64,000 nt of DNA from Kibdelosporangium aridum (GTDB lineage: Bacteria; Actinomycetota; Actinomycetes; Mycobacteriales; Pseudonocardiaceae): NCBI RefSeq assembly GCF_900176515.1, contig NZ_FWXV01000007.1:1-64000 (forward strand), given 5' to 3'. Position numbers and translations under genes: made by a program. Of the stretch, positions 41,049-49,846 are shown in pieces. The notes beneath the pieces are model-generated. The model made no database searches. It had not been told where the DNA came from and saw only the letters and a list, made by a program, of their open reading frames with translations. How positions within the stretch are numbered: position 1 is the stretch's first letter; each line of letters opens with the position of its first letter.

Positions 41049-44000
41049 ATGCGCAGACGCGTGACCGCGGTTCTGGCCGCGGTGTTACTGGCACTCGGTC
41101 TTTTTCCTGCGATAGCACAAGCGCAAGAGGCACCGGCTTTCCGTGCCTTGCTGTTCACCAAGACCGCCGGATACCGGCACGACTCGATCCCCGCCGGTGT
41201 GGCATTGTTCAAACAATTGGCCGCGGACAACAACTTCGAGGTGGTGCACACCGAGGACGCCACGGTCTTCAACGACGCCAACCTCGCGACGTTCCAGGTC
41301 GTGATCATGTTCCAGACCTCCGGCATGGTCTGGGACACCGAGGCGCAACGCCAGGCCGTGCAGAAGTACGTCGCCAACGGCGGCGGCATCGCTGCCATTC
41401 ACAACGCGACCGACATGGGCATCGAGCAAACGTTCCCGTGGTGGGACGAACTGGTCAACGCGGGGGCGCACATGCCGTCCCACTCCCCTGGTGTGTTGCA
41501 GGGAACGGCCAAGGTCGCCGACAAACAGCACGCTTCGACCGCGGGTCTGCCAGACCGCTGGCAGCGGCCCGAGGAGTGGTACAACTTCGACCAGAACATC
41601 CGCGGCAAAGTCCATGTTCTGGTGACCGCGGACGAGCGCACGTACAACCCCGGCCCGGACGCGATGGGGGCGGACCACCCGATCTCGTGGTGCCGTGACG
41701 TCGGCTTGGCCAAGGTCTGGTCCACCGCGATGGGCCATCCTCAGGGCGCGTACAGCGAGCCGCTGTTCGCCCAGCACCTTCTCGGTGGCGTGAAGACGGC
41801 GGCCAAGGCCGTGCCGTCGGACTGTTCCGCCACTGTGGACGCTGCGTTCGAGAAGGTCCCCCTTGACACCAACACCAAGGCACCCACCGCACTCACGGTC
41901 GCACCCGACGGCCGGGTCTACTACACCGAGATCCTCGGCCAGATCAAGGTTTACGACCCGACGACCGGGACCAACCCGGTCGCGCTGGAACTGCCGACGT
42001 ACTCCGGCGGCGAGGACGGGATCGTCGGGATCACGGTCGACCCGGCGTTCGCCACGAACGGTTGGATCTACGTCACGTACTCACCCCCGGGTGACGCGGA
42101 GATCAACCGGGTATCGCGGTTCACCGCGCACGGCAACCACATCGACCCGGCTTCCGAGGTGAAGATCATCGAGGTGCCCGCGTCCCGCCGCGAGGAACCA
42201 GGGCACACAGGCGGTTACCTGACGTTCGGCCCGGGCGGGAACCTGTACATCGGCGTCGGTGACGACACGAACCCGTTCCAGTCCAGCGGTTACGCGCCGC
42301 TCGACGAACGGCCGGGCCGTGACCTGTTCGACGCGCAGAAGACGTCGGCCAACACCAACGACCTGCGCGGCAAGATCTTGCGGATCAAGCCGGAAGCGGC
42401 CGGTGGCTACACGATCCCGGCGGGCAACATGTTCGCGCCGGGTACCGCGAAGACCAAGCCGGAGATCTACGCGATGGGTTTCCGCAACCCGTTCAGGTTC
42501 ACTGTGGACACGGACGGCACGATCTACATGGCCGACTACGGCCCCGATGCGCGCACGGCCGATCCTAATCGCGGTCCGGACGGCATGGTGGAGTGGAACA
42601 TCATCCGTTCCCCCGGCTACTACGGCTGGCCGTACTGTGTGGCCAACAACGTTCCGTACAACGATTTCGACTTCGCCACGAACACTTCGGGTGCGAAATT
42701 CGACTGCGCGGCGTTGAAGAACGACTCGCCGAACAACTCCGGGCTCACCGATCTCCCGGCGGCGAGGCCCGCTGACGTCTGGTACGGCTACGGCGCCTCA
42801 CCAGAATTCCCCGAGCTGGCGAGCGGCGGCGGGGCACCGATGGCCGGACCGGTGTACCGCTTCGACCCGAATCTGCAGTCGGAACGCAAGTTCCCGGTCT
42901 ACTACGACGGAAAACCGTTCTTCTACGAGTGGGCCCGCAACAAGATCTTCAACTTCGGCCTTGACTCGCAAGGATCGTTGTTGAAGATCGATCCGTGGTT
43001 CGCCAGCCAGAAGACCTTGGCGCCGATGGACATGCGATTCGGCCCTGACGGGGCGATGTACTTGCTGGAGTGGGGCGGCGGTTACGGCCGTGACAACCCC
43101 GACTCCGGGCTGTACCGGATCGACTATTCGCAGGGCAACCGGCGGCCGGTCGCCCAAGCCACGGCGACGCCGACCTCCGGTGGCGTGCCGCTGGAGGTCA
43201 AGTTCTCCAGCGCGGGTTCGACCGATCCCGAGGGAACCGCGTTGAAGTTCAAGTGGACATTCGGCGACGGCGCGACGTCGACCGAAGCGAATCCGACGCA
43301 CACGTTCACCACTCGTGGTGCCTACAACGTGCATTTGGAGGTCACGGACGGGACCGGGAAGATCGGGTCCACCAACGTGACGGTCTCGGTCGGCAACACG
43401 GCACCGACATTGTCCATCGCGAAACCGGTGAACGGCGGGTTCTTCGATTTCGGTGACCGGGTTCCGTTCGACATCCAGGTCAGCGATCCCGAAGACGGTC
43501 AGATCGACTGTTCGCGGGTGACCGTCAGCCCGGCCTTGGGCCACGATTCACACGCGCATCCCACCGATCCGATCAATGCGTGCCGTGGATCGTTCCCGAC
43601 CGTGCTCGACTCCGGGCACGCGGATGCGAACATCTTCTACTCGGTGGACGGCTCGTACACCGACAAGGGCAACCAAGGCGTTCCGCCGCTGACCACACGG
43701 GCCGCGCATGTGTTGCAGCCCAAGCACAAGCAGGCCGAGTACTACAACAACTCGTCCGGTATCCGGGTCGTGTCGCAGGCGGGAGCCGAGTCGGGCAGGC
43801 GGATCGGCGACATCTCCGACGGCGACTGGATCTCGTTCACGCCAGTCAACTTCACCGGGATCGACCAGGTCCGGCTCCGGGTCTCGTCGCCGACCGGTGG
43901 CGGTTCGGTCGAACTGCGGGCCGGGTCGGCCACAGGCCAGCTGCTGGCGTCCGTGCCGGTGCCGAACACCGGTGGCTGGGACAATTACGTGCTGCTTCCC

Positions 44001-44882
44001 GCCGTGGACATCATCCGGCCGGCCGGGACGACCGAGTTGTTCATGGTGTTCCGTGGCGACCGGCCGAGCCCGTTCGACCTGGACTCCATGACGTTCGTCG
44101 GCAACGGCGTCGTCGACAGGCAGGCGCCGCAGACGGTGCTGACGGCGTCCGCGCCGGACGGCAAGGATGGCTGGTACATCACCACGCCCACGGTGACCCT
44201 CGCGGCCAACGACGAGTCGGGCGTGGCGTCCACTGAGTACAGTGTGGACGGTGGCGCGTGGACTCCGTACACGCAACCGTTCCCGGTGTCCGACGGCACG
44301 CATGCCATCCGATACCGGTCAACGGACATCTCGGGCAACGTCGAGACCGAACGCGTAGCCGAGTTCAAGGTCGACACGGCCGCGCCGGTGTTGTCCTTCA
44401 CCGGCATCGATCCCGGTGGTAAGTACGGATCCTCGCAGCAGCTCACGGTGGCGTGGACGGCCACGGACTCCGGCTCTGGGCTGGTCTACAGCGAGGCCAA
44501 GCTCGACGGCGTCCCGCTGTCCTCAGGCCCGCTGTCCCTGCACAAGCTGGCGCTTGGTGCGCATTCCGTCGAGGTCACCGCGATCGACAGGGCCGGGCGC
44601 ACCTCGCTGTACCGGTTCGCTTTCACGGTGACCACTTCGGCCAACGATCTGCGTTCCCTGGTTCGCAGGTTCGCACCCGACCGGGAGCGTGATCTGATCC
44701 CGATGGTCGACCGAGCGGAACAGTTGGCGAACGCCGGGCAGAAACACGCGGCGTCGATCGTGCTGACCGGCTTCCGGATCGACGTCCGGTTGACCGTTGC
44801 CGACAAGGACGTCTCGACCCTGCTGGACCGCAACGCCAAGGCCCTGGCCGAGCAGTACCGGTCAGGAGGCGACGCGCCGTAG
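41049..44882 (+). CDS. Secreted ThuA / glucose-dehydrogenase-like / PKD / CBM multidomain protein
   Basis: 1277 residues from ATG at 41049, with AAGGA upstream and a signal peptide (residues 1-26); the frame is open far upstream but overlaps the epimerase gene. Residues about 29-255 are a ThuA (trehalose-utilisation) glutamine-amidotransferase-like domain. About 267-690 are a six-bladed propeller of the soluble glucose/sorbosone dehydrogenase type (GEDGIVGITVDPAFATNGWIY, RNPFRFTVD, YYGWPYC). About 697-790 are a PKD domain (FKWTFGDGATSTEANPTHTF). About 895-1020 are a CBM6-like domain (AEYYNNSSGIRV, GDWISFTPVNF), then an Ig-like repeat (YSVDGGAWTPYT) and a helical C-terminus. It probably binds and oxidises or processes glycans outside the cell. 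The end overlaps the response-regulator gene by 21 bases. Confidence 0.88.
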   Translation: MRRRVTAVLAAVLLALGLFPAIAQAQEAPAFRALLFTKTAGYRHDSIPAGVALFKQLAADNNFEVVHTEDATVFNDANLATFQVVIMFQTSGMVWDTEAQRQAVQKYVANGGGIAAIHNATDMGIEQTFPWWDELVNAGAHMPSHSPGVLQGTAKVADKQHASTAGLPDRWQRPEEWYNFDQNIRGKVHVLVTADERTYNPGPDAMGADHPISWCRDVGLAKVWSTAMGHPQGAYSEPLFAQHLLGGVKTAAKAVPSDCSATVDAAFEKVPLDTNTKAPTALTVAPDGRVYYTEILGQIKVYDPTTGTNPVALELPTYSGGEDGIVGITVDPAFATNGWIYVTYSPPGDAEINRVSRFTAHGNHIDPASEVKIIEVPASRREEPGHTGGYLTFGPGGNLYIGVGDDTNPFQSSGYAPLDERPGRDLFDAQKTSANTNDLRGKILRIKPEAAGGYTIPAGNMFAPGTAKTKPEIYAMGFRNPFRFTVDTDGTIYMADYGPDARTADPNRGPDGMVEWNIIRSPGYYGWPYCVANNVPYNDFDFATNTSGAKFDCAALKNDSPNNSGLTDLPAARPADVWYGYGASPEFPELASGGGAPMAGPVYRFDPNLQSERKFPVYYDGKPFFYEWARNKIFNFGLDSQGSLLKIDPWFASQKTLAPMDMRFGPDGAMYLLEWGGGYGRDNPDSGLYRIDYSQGNRRPVAQATATPTSGGVPLEVKFSSAGSTDPEGTALKFKWTFGDGATSTEANPTHTFTTRGAYNVHLEVTDGTGKIGSTNVTVSVGNTAPTLSIAKPVNGGFFDFGDRVPFDIQVSDPEDGQIDCSRVTVSPALGHDSHAHPTDPINACRGSFPTVLDSGHADANIFYSVDGSYTDKGNQGVPPLTTRAAHVLQPKHKQAEYYNNSSGIRVVSQAGAESGRRIGDISDGDWISFTPVNFTGIDQVRLRVSSPTGGGSVELRAGSATGQLLASVPVPNTGGWDNYVLLPAVDIIRPAGTTELFMVFRGDRPSPFDLDSMTFVGNGVVDRQAPQTVLTASAPDGKDGWYITTPTVTLAANDESGVASTEYSVDGGAWTPYTQPFPVSDGTHAIRYRSTDISGNVETERVAEFKVDTAAPVLSFTGIDPGGKYGSSQQLTVAWTATDSGSGLVYSEAKLDGVPLSSGPLSLHKLALGAHSVEVTAIDRAGRTSLYRFAFTVTTSANDLRSLVRRFAPDRERDLIPMVDRAEQLANAGQKHAASIVLTGFRIDVRLTVADKDVSTLLDRNAKALAEQYRSGGDAP

Positions 44883-45440
44883 TTCCGCTCTGGTCGGCAG
44901 GCCGAGGGTGGTGAGGATCTGCGAGATGTGATTGCGGACCGTCTTCGGGGTCAGGCCTAGCCGGGTGGCGATGGCGTTGTTGCCAAGACCACCGGCCACC
45001 AGGTCGGCGACCTGCCGTTGACGGGAGGTGAGCGTTGCGAAGGGCTGCTCGATCGGCTGGAAGACCCCCGCCAGCCGGGCCGCAACGGGGCGGCCGAAGA
45101 TGAGTTCGCCTGCCGCGACACTGCGGATGGCACGGACGATGTCCGTGTCATCCGCGGTCTTCAGGATGTAACCGCGGACGCCTGCTTTGATGGCCGACCG
45201 GATGGCGTGCTCGTCGTCGCGAGTCGTGAACACGATCACCGCGGTGTCCTTGACAGACTGGACCGCGGGCAGTTCGCCGACTTCGATCACCAGGACGTCC
45301 GGGCGGTGCTGGGCGATCGCCGTGTTCGCCGCGTCGCCGCTGTCCACATCGGCCACGACGTTGATGCCGCCTGCCATGGCGAGCATGGCCTTCAATCCAC
45401 ACCGGACAATGGGATGGCTGTCCGCCAGAACGACGTTCAT
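44862..45440 (-). CDS. Atypical NarL/LuxR-type response regulator lacking the phospho-acceptor Asp
   Basis: 192 residues. Residues 1-115 are a receiver domain and 135-190 a LuxR helix-turn-helix (LTSRQRQVADLVAGGLGNNAIA, KTVRNHISQILTTLG). In the receiver the phosphorylated Asp is replaced by Glu53 (LVIEVGELP), and one of the paired acidic residues is Ser8 (ADSHPIV instead of ADDHP). Thr in FTTRD and Lys in ILKTAD are kept. No sensor kinase is nearby. Glu can mimic phospho-Asp, so the protein may be constitutively active or respond to a ligand. A zinc-ribbon gene lies immediately upstream in the same direction. Confidence 0.85.
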   Translation of the reverse strand: MNVVLADSHPIVRCGLKAMLAMAGGINVVADVDSGDAANTAIAQHRPDVLVIEVGELPAVQSVKDTAVIVFTTRDDEHAIRSAIKAGVRGYILKTADDTDIVRAIRSVAAGELIFGRPVAARLAGVFQPIEQPFATLTSRQRQVADLVAGGLGNNAIATRLGLTPKTVRNHISQILTTLGLPTRAELRRVAS

Positions 45441-45484
45441 AGCCAGACAGTGCGCTGTGTCCCCTACAGATCCCCTACAACGCC

Positions 45485-45841
45485 TCAGCCGGCCAGCAGC
45501 GCAGGGCGTCCCTTGGTGTAAGCCAGGCTCGCCTCGCAGGCCCGCTCCAGCCGCCGGGTCGCGGCACTACGGCCGTCACCGCAGCTCGGGCAGGACATGT
45601 GAACGGTCAGAGTCAGTTCGTCGACCGCCACAGTCAGCGCGGTCTTGCAGTCACGGCACCAGCGGTGCCGGGTGACCTGGTTGACGTGCGCCGCGGACGA
45701 CACGCACTGGTGGACCCACCGGTTGTGCACGTGACACGTCATCCGGTCGTCTGGTGCCAGCCTGCCCGCGTCCTCGAGGCGGTCTTCCTGTGCCAGCTGA
45801 ACGTGCAGGTCGCGGTTGCGGAGCTGAACGACGGTGTTCAT
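45485..45841 (-). CDS. Small zinc-ribbon-like conserved protein
   Basis: 118 residues from ATG at 45841. It carries CRDC at about residues 62-65 and CPSC at about residues 84-87, a likely zinc ribbon, and a further His/Cys-rich patch (MTCHVHNRWVHQC) that may form a second site. The rest is helical and charged. I do not recognise a characterised family. It lies 44 bases upstream of the atypical response regulator and probably shares its transcript. Confidence 0.65.
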   Translation of the reverse strand: MNTVVQLRNRDLHVQLAQEDRLEDAGRLAPDDRMTCHVHNRWVHQCVSSAAHVNQVTRHRWCRDCKTALTVAVDELTLTVHMSCPSCGDGRSAATRRLERACEASLAYTKGRPALLAG

Positions 45842-45903
45842 CTCGGTTCCCCTTTCCGGTGTCTCTACTCAGACGTCGAAGCGGGCAGCCGCGGATCGAC
45901 ATG

Positions 45904-46836
45904 TCAGCGTGGAAAATCTTGAACTTTCTCGGTCAGCTGCGGAAACACCTTCGCGACCTTGGCCATGAGGTAGTCGCCATACGTGCCTTCGAAGTCGTGC
46001 ACGTTGGCGCCGTCCCAGCGCGGCTCTGTCGAGAGGACGCGTTGTCCGACAGCTCGGACATCGGCGTCGAAGTTCGGGTCGAAGAAGAACGGCCAGGACA
46101 GCCGGTCGTGGTCACGTGTGCCGACGACCCGGTGCGGTGTTGAGCGGTACAGCCCACCAGTGAGCCGGTCGAGCATGTCGCCGATGTTGCAGACGAACGT
46201 GCCCGGGATGGGCTCGGCATCGATCCACGTGTCCTGGGACTTCACCTGCAACCCGCCGTGGTGGTCCTGTTTGAGGATGGTGAGCAGACCGTAGTCGGTG
46301 TGCTCGCCGACGCCCCACGCCTCGTCACCGCCCGGCGGGTAGTTGAAGATCCGGAACAGGATCAGCGGGTCGCGCGTGTACCGCTCAGCGAAATACTCGC
46401 TGTCCAGATCGAGGCTCAGTGCGATCCCGCGCATCAGTGCGTGGCCGACGTTGGTCAGCGCGTCCATGTAGGCGAGGACGGTCTGACGGAAGTCCTCGTC
46501 CGGGAACAGGTTCGGACCGTGCAGCGGGCGGTCGCTCGGCGGGAGTTCGGCGCCGAAGTACAGACCTTCCTTGCGATCCGGTTTGTCCGATGTGAGCTCG
46601 TCGCCGACCGGGAAGTACCCGCGCCAGGCCCGGCCGCCGAGTCGCATCCGGATCCGCATCTTGTCCTCGACGTCCTTCGCGAAGAATTCCCGGCTCTGCT
46701 GCTCGAGCCGCGCCTGCAAGTCCTCGTCGACGCCGTGGCCGGTGATGTAGAAGAAACCGTGCGTCCGGCAGGCCTCGCCGATCTCGGCCGCCACCTTCGC
46801 CGGCTCAGCCCGCATGTCGATCACGGAGATGCTCAT
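45904..46836 (-). CDS. Isopenicillin-N-synthase-family 2-oxoglutarate/Fe(II) dioxygenase
   Basis: 310 residues from ATG at 46836. The N-terminal DIOX_N part has FFYITGHGV. The iron ligands are His179 and Asp181 (EHTDYG) and His235 (STPHRV), and the 2-oxoglutarate carboxylate is held by Arg245 with Ser247 (RLSWPFF). The conserved NIGDMLDRLTGGLY segment is present. Family members hydroxylate or cyclise small molecules; despite the family name there is no beta-lactam cluster here. It starts 22 bases after the TetR gene, so it is probably co-transcribed with and controlled by it. Confidence 0.88.
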   Translation of the reverse strand: MSISVIDMRAEPAKVAAEIGEACRTHGFFYITGHGVDEDLQARLEQQSREFFAKDVEDKMRIRMRLGGRAWRGYFPVGDELTSDKPDRKEGLYFGAELPPSDRPLHGPNLFPDEDFRQTVLAYMDALTNVGHALMRGIALSLDLDSEYFAERYTRDPLILFRIFNYPPGGDEAWGVGEHTDYGLLTILKQDHHGGLQVKSQDTWIDAEPIPGTFVCNIGDMLDRLTGGLYRSTPHRVVGTRDHDRLSWPFFFDPNFDADVRAVGQRVLSTEPRWDGANVHDFEGTYGDYLMAKVAKVFPQLTEKVQDFPR

Positions 46837-46858
46837 GCCGCACGATATTCCTGGACGG

Positions 46859-47677
46859 TCAAGTGGTACCAGGAGAATCCGCGGCGGTCGCCGCTTCCTT
46901 CGTGATGGCGGCTTCGATGCCGTCGAGGATCACCACGAGACCGGCCTTGAACGTCTCCCTGGCTTCTCGTTCGAGGTAAGGCGTTTCGTCACACTGCTCG
47001 GCCGGTGTGGCGCCCTCGGCCTCGACCCGGGCCACTGAGGGAAACCGTTCGTCCAGATCCGGCACGATCTCCTGGAGCGCGGCGGAACGGGCATACCACC
47101 AGTCGTCGTCGGAAACCCCTGTCGCGCCAGGGGCTTGCCGGGTTTCGGCGATCATCTGCGCGGCGCCGCGCACGAAGTTGGCCAACGTCCCGACAGACCG
47201 GCGTTGCTTGAGCGCAGGCAGTCCGATGCCGTCGAGCAACCGCACGAGCGTGTCGATGGACGCGAATTCGTTGGGCCCCAACACCGGACGGGCCGTGGAG
47301 ACCTGCAATACCCACGGGTGCCTGAGCAAGAAGGCCCAGTAGTCGTCGGCCCACGCGACAACCGCGGACCGCCACCCCTCGGACAGGTCGTATTCGCTCG
47401 GCAGTTCGCCGAGCGCACGGTCGTACATCAGGTCGACGAGCTCGCTCTTGCTCGGGACGTACGTGTACAGCGCCATTCCGCTGCGACCGAGCAATTTGCC
47501 GACCGTGCGCATGGAGACCGCGTGCATGCCCTCGGCGTCAGCGAGCGAGATCGCCGCGTCGACGATCTCGTCGACGGTCAACGCTTGCTTCGGCCCGGGG
47601 CTGACCTTGTCCTTCGGCACTCGCCACAACAAGGCCATGGTCCGCTTGACCTCGCCCTGACCCGCGTAGACGACCAC
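46859..47677 (-). CDS. TetR-family repressor
   Basis: 272 residues from a GTG at 47677, with AGGAG seven bases upstream. The DNA-binding part lies at about residues 33-80 (LTVDEIVDAAISLADAEGMHAVSMRTVGKLLGRSGMALYTYVPSK split over two helices and a turn), slightly later than usual because of a 30-residue N-terminal extension. The C-terminal domain is of the TetR_C type seen in tetracycline-like sensors (HPWVLQVST, GPNEF). A near-perfect 27-bp palindrome starts ten bases upstream of its start codon, consistent with autorepression together with the downstream dioxygenase. Confidence 0.88.
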   Translation of the reverse strand: MVVYAGQGEVKRTMALLWRVPKDKVSPGPKQALTVDEIVDAAISLADAEGMHAVSMRTVGKLLGRSGMALYTYVPSKSELVDLMYDRALGELPSEYDLSEGWRSAVVAWADDYWAFLLRHPWVLQVSTARPVLGPNEFASIDTLVRLLDGIGLPALKQRRSVGTLANFVRGAAQMIAETRQAPGATGVSDDDWWYARSAALQEIVPDLDERFPSVARVEAEGATPAEQCDETPYLEREARETFKAGLVVILDGIEAAITKEAATAADSPGTT

Positions 47678-47687
47678 TCACCAACTC

Positions 47688-47714
47688 CTAACCCATTACA
47701 GCGTAAAAGGTTAG
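47688..47714. promoter_or_regulatory. 27-bp nested palindrome, probable TetR operator
   Basis: CTAACC (47688-47693) mirrors GGTTAG (47709-47714), and inside TTAC (47696-47699) mirrors GTAA (47703-47706) around AGC. Only the two 2-base steps between the arms are unpaired. The site lies directly before the TetR gene. Confidence 0.65.
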
Positions 47715-47718
47715 CACG

Positions 47719-48513
47719 TCAGCGCTGCGCGGAGATCACCACATAACGCCACGTCAACCGGAACGCCGCCGGGTCCTCGTTGGCAGCCCGGAACACCTCG
47801 ATGACACGGTCGCGCACCTCGTCCATCACACCGTGCTCCACCAACAACGGCTGGACCGACAGCACCAACGGATGGTCCGCGTAGGACAAGTCCCAGTAGT
47901 CCTCGGGCGACTCAGCGGTGAAGGCCAGCTCGTGCTGGTGGACCGCGACGTCGAAACCGTACGTCCCGAACAGCTCCTGCACCTGGTCCCGTTCGTGCCA
48001 CTGGAAAGGCATGGCCGACGAGGCCTGCCCGGTGATCCGGCCGACTTCGCCGATGATCACCCGCATAGCCTCGACCCCAGCACCTTCAGGCAGCCACGCG
48101 GTCAGCACGATCTTGCCGTCCGGCGCGGTGATCCGGGCAAGCTCAGCAGCCGAAGCCGCGGCATCCGGCGCGAAAATCACCGCGAACACCGACAGCACAA
48201 CGTCAGCACAGCCATCCGGCAACGGCATGTTCGCGGCGTCACCGGACACAAAGGTCACATCGTGGCCCTGCTCGGCAGCCTTGGCACGCGCCAGATCCAG
48301 CAGCCGCCGCGCCGGGTCCACACCGGTCACGCGGACACCAGGCCGTTGCGCGGCAAGCAAAGCAGCGTTACCAGTCCCGCAGCCGACGTCCACCACCCGT
48401 TGCCCCGGCTGCGGGTCAGCCGCGGCGATGGCCGCATGCGCGGCAGGCAATAGTTGCGGGGCGACCCTCTCGTAGGACCCTGTTCCCCAGTCAATCGTGC
48501 TCATGGTTGTCAT
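47719..48513 (-). CDS. Class I SAM-dependent methyltransferase
   Basis: 264 residues from ATG at 48513, with AAGGG upstream. Motif I is VVDVGCGTGNAALLAA; the acidic end of strand 2 is VTGVDPARRLLDLA; FVSGDAANMPLPDGCADVV and LTAWLPEG follow. This is the ubiquinone/menaquinone-type (UbiE-like) fold used for many small molecules. The N-terminal STIDWGTGSYE and the C-terminal WRYVVISAQR are typical of a common actinobacterial subgroup of unknown substrate. It follows the XRE-cupin gene by 18 bases on the same strand. Confidence 0.85.
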   Translation of the reverse strand: MTTMSTIDWGTGSYERVAPQLLPAAHAAIAAADPQPGQRVVDVGCGTGNAALLAAQRPGVRVTGVDPARRLLDLARAKAAEQGHDVTFVSGDAANMPLPDGCADVVLSVFAVIFAPDAAASAAELARITAPDGKIVLTAWLPEGAGVEAMRVIIGEVGRITGQASSAMPFQWHERDQVQELFGTYGFDVAVHQHELAFTAESPEDYWDLSYADHPLVLSVQPLLVEHGVMDEVRDRVIEVFRAANEDPAAFRLTWRYVVISAQR

Positions 48514-48531
48514 TTTGCCCTTGAGCACAAC

Positions 48532-49098
48532 TCACACGTGTTCGGACACCATCACTGCGACGGTGTCAGGTTCGAGGGCTTTGAAGATGTGCGGTACGTC
48601 GCCGGGGTAACCGACGTAGTCGCCCGGCCCGATTTCCACGGGGTTCTCCAAGACACCGGCAAGTGCGCGGCCGGTGCTGAGTACGACGTGCTCGTACGTG
48701 CCCGCGCGATGCGGGTCCGACTCGCGGGCGGTTCCTGGTTGTGCGGTGACGAGGTACAGGTCGCGTCGGGCGTTCGGCGGACAGGCTGACAGGACCTTGG
48801 CGACGTAGTCGGCGTGCTCGGAGGCGATGGTCGGGCCTTCGGCGGCGCGGATCACGTGGACCTTCGGTTCCGGTGGTTCGACGATCTGGGCGAACGTCAC
48901 GTCGAGCGCCACGCACAGTGCCCAGAGTGTCTCGACGCTGGGGTTGCCGGTGCCGGACTCCAGTTGGGACAACGTCGACTTCGCGACTCCGGCCCGGCGC
49001 GCGAGCTCGGCGAGCGACAGGCCCGCGCGGCGGCGTTCGCGTTGCAGGGACGCCGCGATTACGGAGATCACCGAGAGTTGGGCCGGGGACTGAGCCAT
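48532..49098 (-). CDS. XRE-type regulator with C-terminal cupin
   Basis: 188 residues from ATG at 49098, with GGAG seven bases upstream. The helix-turn-helix spans about residues 10-65 (LSLAELARRAGVAKSTLSQLESGTGNPSVETLWAL), followed by a cupin (YEHVVLSTGRALAGVLENPVEIGPGDYVGYPGDVPHIF). This layout is that of small-molecule-sensing repressors. It is divergent from azlCD, the branched-chain amino-acid exporter genes, with a 67-base gap; XRE-cupin/azlCD pairs are common and the regulator probably controls them. Confidence 0.88.
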   Translation of the reverse strand: MAQSPAQLSVISVIAASLQRERRRAGLSLAELARRAGVAKSTLSQLESGTGNPSVETLWALCVALDVTFAQIVEPPEPKVHVIRAAEGPTIASEHADYVAKVLSACPPNARRDLYLVTAQPGTARESDPHRAGTYEHVVLSTGRALAGVLENPVEIGPGDYVGYPGDVPHIFKALEPDTVAVMVSEHV

Positions 49099-49117
49099 CG
49101 TTCGCTCCATCGGTACG

Positions 49118-49175
49118 TGCGTTCGTCTTGACAAACGTTTCACCCAGCGTCCAGCATAACGGTCGATGCGTTCGT
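49118..49175. promoter_or_regulatory. Divergent control region between the XRE-cupin gene and azlCD
   Basis: Direct repeats TGCGTTCGT at 49118-49126 and 49167-49175, a consensus-like TTGACA at 49128-49133 on the plus strand and the palindrome AAACGTTT at 49133-49140. The second repeat overlaps the azlC start. No convincing -10 was found. Confidence 0.35.
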
Positions 49176-49846
49176 TATGGAGAACCCTGGATCGAGAACT
49201 GGCGCGAGACATCGCGCTGGTCTGTGTGGCCTGCGCGTTCGTGGGTGCGTCGTTCGGCGCGATCACGGTCAGCTCAGGCCTGCCGGTATGGCTGCCGATG
49301 CTCATGTCGGTGGTCGTGTTCGCCGGCGCCGCCCAGTTCATGTTCGTGGCCATCATCGCCTCGGGCGGCAACCCGATCGCGGCCGTGATCACCGGCCTGC
49401 TGGTGAACACCCGCCTGCTCCCGCTGAGCTTCGCGGTCGGCGACGTGATCGGCAAAGGCTGGGGCGCTCGCCTGCTCGGCGCCCACATCACCACCGACGA
49501 GAACGCTGCGTTCACCGTTGCCCAGCAAGACCCAAGGCAGCGACGAGCCGCGTTCTGGACATGTGGCATCGGCCTGTTCCTCTGCTGGAATATCGGCACC
49601 CTACTCGGAGCGTTCGGCGGAACGGTCATCAGTGACACAGACGCCTTCGGGTTGGACGCCGCCTTCCCCGCGGTCTTACTGGCACTGGTCCTGCCCTCAC
49701 TGAACGACGGACCTACGCAGCGCGCGGCGGCCGTTGGCGTGGTCATCGCGTTGGCTACCGCGCCGTTCTTAACCCCAGGCGTGCCCATACTGCTCGCGCT
49801 GGCGGGCGTTCTCGCGAGCCTCGGCAAGCGGAAGGTGGCGACATGA
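49166..49846 (+). CDS. azlC: AzlC-family branched-chain amino-acid exporter, large subunit
   Basis: 226 residues. The ATG at 49166 has no obvious ribosome binding site and may be leaderless or nearly so. About five to six membrane segments; the motifs GASFGAITVSSGLPVW, FAGAAQFMFVAI and GLLVNTRLLPLSFAVGD are characteristic of AzlC. It works with the small AzlD subunit, which overlaps its end (ATGA), to export branched-chain amino acids or analogues. Confidence 0.9.
   Translation: MRSLWRTLDRELARDIALVCVACAFVGASFGAITVSSGLPVWLPMLMSVVVFAGAAQFMFVAIIASGGNPIAAVITGLLVNTRLLPLSFAVGDVIGKGWGARLLGAHITTDENAAFTVAQQDPRQRRAAFWTCGIGLFLCWNIGTLLGAFGGTVISDTDAFGLDAAFPAVLLALVLPSLNDGPTQRAAAVGVVIALATAPFLTPGVPILLALAGVLASLGKRKVAT

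Noticed and set aside
39473..41398. 641-residue open frame on the minus strand
   Set aside because: Antisense to three well-supported genes of the sugar operon; no family resemblance.
45904..46836. Beta-lactam biosynthesis gene (isopenicillin N synthase)
   Set aside because: Only the dioxygenase family is shared; no peptide synthetase or other beta-lactam genes are present.
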